Part shown: one piece after another, positions 31,695-34,206 of the stretch
How the letters are laid out: every line of letters begins with the position of its first letter
How positions within the stretch are numbered: the stretch's first letter is position 1
Source of the DNA: JAYTQQ01 sp043784965
Lineage (GTDB): Bacteria > Bdellovibrionota > Bdellovibrionia > Bdellovibrionales > JAMPXM01
NCBI GenBank assembly: GCA_043784965.1
Contig: JAYVXS010000232.1
Coordinates: forward strand, 1-34,206
Direction of reading: 5' to 3'
DNA length: 34,206 nucleotides
Translations under genes and position numbers: made by a program
Notes under the pieces: model-generated
What the model was told of the DNA's origin: nothing
Databases searched by the model: none
Seen by the model: the letters and a program-made list of their open reading frames with translations, nothing else

Positions 31695-31919
31695 ATATAG
31701 GTCGATGCTCACATAGATATCAATAAGAGGCAAGATTAGACCTCTTGTGTAATTATTTGTAATAAAATTAGCGAAATGGAAGGCAAAAGTATAATTGAGG
31801 TTTATGAAGAGTATCGCCATCTTCATCCCGATCATATTTATGCAAAAAATGGCTACACAAATTAAAAATTTGAAAGAAAGCTACTCTATCCAGGCGGCAT
31901 GAGGGGCCAGTCTTAAAAA

Positions 31920-32459
31920 CTATCTTACAATCACCAAAACTTCACAGTAGCGCAGCCCTACAACAGACGTACTAATAGTTGGCGTTTGCGTTTTCGAAGT
32001 TAATGTACATGGTGATTTTCCGCTCAGGCGACAAAGTCCTTCAGCTTGTGCATGTGCACAGCTCGTGGTTTGCGCCAACTTCACAGGATCATCATCACAA
32101 GTCGAAGTCTGCACCAAGGACGGCACACTAATACATCGTCCATAAAATAGATCAAGTGAGATTTTTTCATAGTTCGAAACGACTTTATCAATTTTAGATG
32201 GTCTACTTGAGGATCGGCCAGAATTGACCGATTGAATCAGCTGTGAGGTTTTTGCGGGCGAGTATTGCAAAGCATCCGAAAACTTTTCGATCATTTTAAC
32301 CGAAGCTTGCCGGTGACCGTTTAATACGAGTGATAGTAAAGTGTGACTAATTCGCAATTGCTTGCCAAATGCCCGGAGCGAATAGTGAGGATTTTTTTGC
32401 GCACGCCGTGAGAACTCATAGCGCAGAACTTCTAAAAAGAGGCCGTCATGGTAATACGA
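31920..32459 (-). pseudogene. Broken TIGR02147-type regulator fused to an unrelated tail
   Basis: An open frame of 180 codons. The first 85 or so match the HTH end of TIGR02147 proteins (QKNPHYSLRAFGKQLRIS, HTLLSLVLNGHRQAS, KMIEKFSDALQYS), and NYEKISLDLF fits the start of the next block. After that the sequence becomes an unrelated Cys-containing tail (CAHAQAEGLC, SGKSPCTLTSK) and no other frame resumes the family. At the 5' end there is no ATG, GTG or early TTG: the frame closes at 32460-32462 and only a CTG (32424-32426) would give the whole HTH; the TTG at 32357 would cut it. The missing start and lost C-terminal domain argue for a pseudogene, though CTG initiation cannot be excluded. Confidence 0.6.
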
Positions 32460-32770
32460 TTAGAACTAACAAAGCGAGTGGATCCAAAGGCCTGTTTGAA
32501 AGGATTTAAGCAAGCTAAAGTTCCGCTGCCCCAGCCGTTGCCAACACTACAGTGGGTCTCAGAAGCGGCTTCCCATCTATAGTAAAGAGTTTTGCACTTT
32601 AGTTCGATATCGAATTTAGATTCTTCTGTTTGAATATCTTTGAACATTAAGTTTGCTTTGGAGCCGCTAGAGGTAACTTGGTAAAGCGGTTTTGCGGTCT
32701 GAGGAATCTCAACTGCCAACGATGCCAGTGGAACCATTAACGCCGCAAATATCAATCTTACGAAATTCAT
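32432..32770 (-). CDS. Small secreted protein
   Basis: 112 residues, unknown family. Signal peptide MNFVRLIFAALMVPLASLA with a probable cut after SLA (residue 19), then a short beta-rich mature chain with three Cys (LKCKTLYYRW, THCSVGNGWG, LACLNPF). It is preceded by aaagg eight bases before the ATG. Its stop falls inside the open frame of the TIGR02147 remnant (27-base overlap), as if the two genes have been joined by deletion. Palindromes at 32789-32804 and 32852-32869 lie upstream. Confidence 0.65.
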   Translation of the reverse strand: MNFVRLIFAALMVPLASLAVEIPQTAKPLYQVTSSGSKANLMFKDIQTEESKFDIELKCKTLYYRWEAASETHCSVGNGWGSGTLACLNPFKQAFGSTRFVSSNRITMTASF

Positions 32771-32788
32771 AAATATGCCTTTCGTTTA

Positions 32789-32804
32789 CGAGTTATAAAA
32801 CTCG
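32789..32804. promoter_or_regulatory. 16-bp inverted repeat over a possible -10 of the secreted-protein gene
   Basis: cgagttataaaactcg has a perfect 6-bp arm (cgagtt/aactcg). On the minus strand it contains tataac, a good -10 candidate 33 bases or so before the ATG at 32770, but a convincing -35 is missing. Either a repressor operator or an RNA hairpin. Confidence 0.35.
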
Positions 32805-32851
32805 CTACATACCATTCGAAGACCGACTTCACAAGATTTTGTAATCAAAGT

Positions 32852-32869
32852 GGTTACAGCGATGTAACC
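32852..32869. promoter_or_regulatory. Palindrome GGTTACA-N4-TGTAACC (operator or hairpin)
   Basis: ggttacagcgatgtaacc: perfect 7-bp arms with 4-base centre gcga, extended by a wobble and another pair. It lies 82 bases upstream of the secreted-protein start. The form suits a dimeric repressor site or, on plus-strand RNA, a GNRA tetraloop hairpin. Confidence 0.4.
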
Positions 32870-32956
32870 GCGAGGACGTCGCAGGTTTGACTGAAAGGCC
32901 ATTTAGTCGCTGATGTCGGCTCTTACTTTTTTTTCAATTGGTAAAAAGTGGAACGA

Positions 32957-33043
32957 CTGAGTTCGGGGACGGCAAGACAGTTAAACTGAGTTCGGGTACG
33001 GCAAGACAGTTAAACTGAGTTCGGGGACGGCAAGACAGTTAAA
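32957..33043 (+). repeat. Three tandem 29-bp units
   Basis: Units 32957-32985, 32986-33014 and 33015-33043, beginning ctgagttcggg and ending gacagttaaa. Only one base differs (t for g in the second). A truncated fourth (ctgattt) follows at 33044. They are contiguous, so this is not a CRISPR array. Confidence 0.97.
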
Positions 33044-33167
33044 CTGATTTCAGGGCCCGAACCCCACAAGCAGCGAGATTTATACCACGCGCGTCTGGGA
33101 GCGAAGTCATGAGACTAAACAAATTGAAGACCTTATTTTGTATTGCCGAAAAAACAGGAAAATCTAT

Positions 33168-33181
33168 ACCGCGCTAGCGGT
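33168..33181 (-). terminator. Hairpin enclosing the smpB stop codon
   Basis: accgc / gcggt stem with loop gcta; on the minus strand the loop holds the smpB stop codon. It is followed within about 10 bases by t-rich sequence (attttcctgtttttt), so it may be the smpB terminator, though the stem is short. Confidence 0.4.
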
Positions 33182-33632
33182 CCTTTCGCATTTTATTCTG
33201 CAGTTCTTTTTTTATAGAGCGCTCTTTAAGAAGATCTCTTTTGTCGCCCTTTTTTCGTCCTGTACCCAAGGTAATTTCGATTTTGATCCAGCCCTTTTTC
33301 AAATAAATTTTTGTCGGGACACAAGTATAGCCCTTTTCTTGAACGGCGCGTTTGATTTTATCAATTTCGGAGCGTGAAAGGAGAAGCTTGCGCAATCTCT
33401 CTGGAGCATGATTATTATAAGAACTTGCACGGTATTCACTGATATGAGCATTTTGCAAAAAAGCTTCGTCTCCCTGAAAAGAAATATAGGAGTCTTTCAA
33501 GTTCACTTGACCAGCTCGAAGTGATTTAACCTCCGAGCCAGTGAGCTTAAGCCCTGCCTCAAAACTCTCTTCGAGAGAAAAGTCGAAACGGGCCTTTTTA
33601 TTTTCAGCAAGTAGTTTAATATTTTCAGCCAT
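33174..33632 (-). CDS. smpB: SsrA-binding protein SmpB
   Basis: 152 residues. SmpB binds tmRNA and brings it to stalled ribosomes for trans-translation. Typical sequence: ENKKARFDFSLEESFEAGLKLTGSEVKSLRAGQVNLKDSYISF, then RKLLLSRSEIDKIKRAVQEKGYTCVPTKIYLKKGWIKIEITLGTGRKKGDKRDLLKER, with the basic tail (KKELQNKMRKDR) that enters the mRNA channel. No tmRNA gene is seen in the window. The Shine-Dalgarno is weak (ggtga), and two copies of a 12-bp repeat lie just upstream. Confidence 0.97.
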   Translation of the reverse strand: MAENIKLLAENKKARFDFSLEESFEAGLKLTGSEVKSLRAGQVNLKDSYISFQGDEAFLQNAHISEYRASSYNNHAPERLRKLLLSRSEIDKIKRAVQEKGYTCVPTKIYLKKGWIKIEITLGTGRKKGDKRDLLKERSIKKELQNKMRKDR

Positions 33633-33637
33633 AATTC

Positions 33638-33661
33638 ACCATAGCATAAACCATAGCATAA
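33638..33661 (+). repeat. Two tandem 12-bp units before smpB
   Basis: accatagcataa repeated exactly (33638-33649, 33650-33661), directly upstream of the smpB start on the minus strand. The unit covers the ribosome-binding region. Confidence 0.85.
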
Positions 33662-33829
33662 GCTCGCTAGTGCGTCTAAGCACTTTGGGCCCTCTTTGAG
33701 TCTCTTTGGATTTCTTTGGTGGCCCGAAGAGGCTGATTTGAGATTTGACAGGCTCCCGGGCGACAAGAGTAAGGCCCTATCCTTTTTTTGTTGCTCCAGT
33801 TATGTAGTGCTGTCTAGGGGCAGTTTAGG

Positions 33830-33881
33830 GGCAGCGGCAACCGATCTCGGATTTTCGGTTTCGGTCCCGGTTAGGGGTGGG
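33830..33881 (+). repeat. Dispersed ~52-bp repeat, copy C
   Basis: Counterpart of copies A (8647-8699) and B (8809-8860), about 25 kb away; best preserved as ggcagcggcaaccgatctcgg followed by attttcggtttcggtcccgg and gggtggg. It may mark a genome-wide family. Confidence 0.85.
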
Positions 33882-33889
33882 ATATTTCA

Positions 33890-33934
33890 TCAGTTGCATC
33901 AGTTGCGTCAGTTGCGTCAGTTGCGTCAGTTGCG
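33890..33934 (+). repeat. Five tandem 9-bp units
   Basis: tcagttgcg repeated from 33890 to 33934; the first unit ends in a instead of g, the other four are exact. A nine-base unit keeps any frame open, which explains the artificial frame seen here. Confidence 0.96.
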
Positions 33935-34042
33935 TCGTGAAATCGCTGATTCGCCGACTGGCCTGGCGCTTGAGAGACCTTTGAGTGAGGCAACCTCGTA
34001 TAGCAAATGACTCAACGCGAACTCGAGTTTTACTCGAAATTA

Positions 34043-34206
34043 GGGCCCGCGCAAAAATAATTGTTACAATTTTGCTAGGTCTTTTAAATCAGCTCTTCGT
34101 TGGTCGTCGTCCGGTTAGCGCCTCTGGCTAGCCGTTCCTCCTTCCGCCTTGATCTGATTCAAAATCCACTGCGCAAAAGTTGTAATACTTATTTTTGCGC
34201 GGGCCC
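34043..34206. mobile_element. 164-bp MITE-like inverted-repeat element (right end at window edge)
   Basis: The first 18 bases from 34043 (gggcccgcgcaaaaataa) are the exact reverse complement of the last 18 bases of the window. Matching then continues imperfectly: ttacaa, ttttgc, ttttaaatcag versus ttttgaatcag, and ggttag versus ggctag near the centre. So nearly the whole element can fold into one long hairpin. It encodes no protein. It may extend past the window edge, and no target duplication can be tested. A structured RNA gene is the alternative. Confidence 0.7.

Larger units (their letters stand above)
32771..33173. other. 403-base gene-free stretch between smpB and the secreted protein
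   Basis: Holds the two palindromes above and three 29-bp tandem repeats (32957-33043). No gene is supported; a 22-codon frame at 33108-33176 with a ggag seven bases upstream is too short to call. No tmRNA-like structure was recognised near smpB. Confidence 0.6.
33633..34206. other. 574-base gene-free right end, a repeat island
   Basis: Contains a 12-bp tandem pair, copy C of the dispersed repeat, a 9-bp tandem array and a 164-bp inverted-repeat element. An open frame at 33696-34010 runs through two of these repeats and shows low-complexity QLRQLR, so I do not call it a gene. Confidence 0.75.

Noticed and set aside
31776..31865. 29-codon plus-strand frame (MEGKSIIEVYEEYRHLHPD...)
   Set aside because: Reads somewhat like protein but has no ribosome-binding site and no extended frame; no family recognised.
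32957..33043. Possible CRISPR array
   Set aside because: The 29-bp units are contiguous with no spacers between them, and no cas gene is present in the window.
33044..33173. tmRNA or tRNA near smpB
   Set aside because: A ggttcggg-like stretch occurs on the minus strand but no acceptor stem, T-arm or CCA-end structure could be assembled.
33108..33176. 22-codon frame with ggag seven bases upstream of its ATG
   Set aside because: Too short and overlapping the smpB end; the ribosome-binding match could be chance.
33696..34010. 104-codon plus-strand open frame
   Set aside because: It runs through copy C and the 9-bp array, whose 9-base unit keeps the frame open artificially; no ribosome-binding site and low-complexity product.

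Overview
The window reads as chromosome of a Gram-negative predatory-type bacterium of the Bdellovibrionota (Bdellovibrio or Pseudobdellovibrio-like). This is inferred, not proven. The basis is about 43% GC by eye, many lipoprotein-type signal peptides, a TIGR02147-type regulator fragment (a family expanded in this group), and a long single flagellar operon under a sigma-54-type promoter that contains its own enhancer-binding protein. No rRNA, tRNA, phage or transposase gene was seen.

Layout. Bases 1-3001 (+): the 3' end of an unidentified gene, a small Gly/Tyr-rich lipoprotein, a YacG-type zinc-finger protein with a triplicated start, HU, a strong terminator, and ATP-type 6-phosphofructokinase. 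Bases 3182-8589 (+): a complete branched-chain amino-acid ABC transporter in the order livK-livH-livM-livG-livF, followed two bases later by a PilZ protein. Bases 8952-25730 (-): one tightly packed flagellar operon. In transcription order it runs TPR protein, receiver-less sigma-54 activator, flgB, flgC, fliE, fliF, fliG, fliH, fliI, fliJ, a YlxF/MotE-like protein, fliK, flgD, a TIGR02530-like gene and flgE. Most of these genes overlap or are a few bases apart. A -24/-12 sigma-54 site (25756-25771) lies 25 bases ahead of the first gene. The activator in the operon could therefore reinforce its own operon, which builds the MS ring, export ATPase complex, proximal rod and hook.

Bases 26019-28970 (+): an Mla-type lipid-transport operon (lipoprotein, mlaE, mlaF, mlaD) with every junction overlapping. 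Bases 28995-30823: dciA (-) and trmFO (+, TTG start), divergent. Bases 30885-33632 (-): a lipoprotein with a regular 11-residue repeat, a broken TIGR02147-type regulator fused to an unrelated tail, a small secreted protein with palindromic upstream sites, and smpB.

The window is rich in short tandem repeats, mostly intergenic: 9, 12, 14, 18 and 29 bp units at six places. It also holds a dispersed element of about 52 bp in three copies (two as an inverted pair between pilZ and flgE, one near the right end) and a 164-bp near-palindromic element with 18-bp perfect ends that runs to the right edge. These repeats are the least explained parts of the sequence. The most informative functional signal is the sigma-54 control of the flagellar operon.
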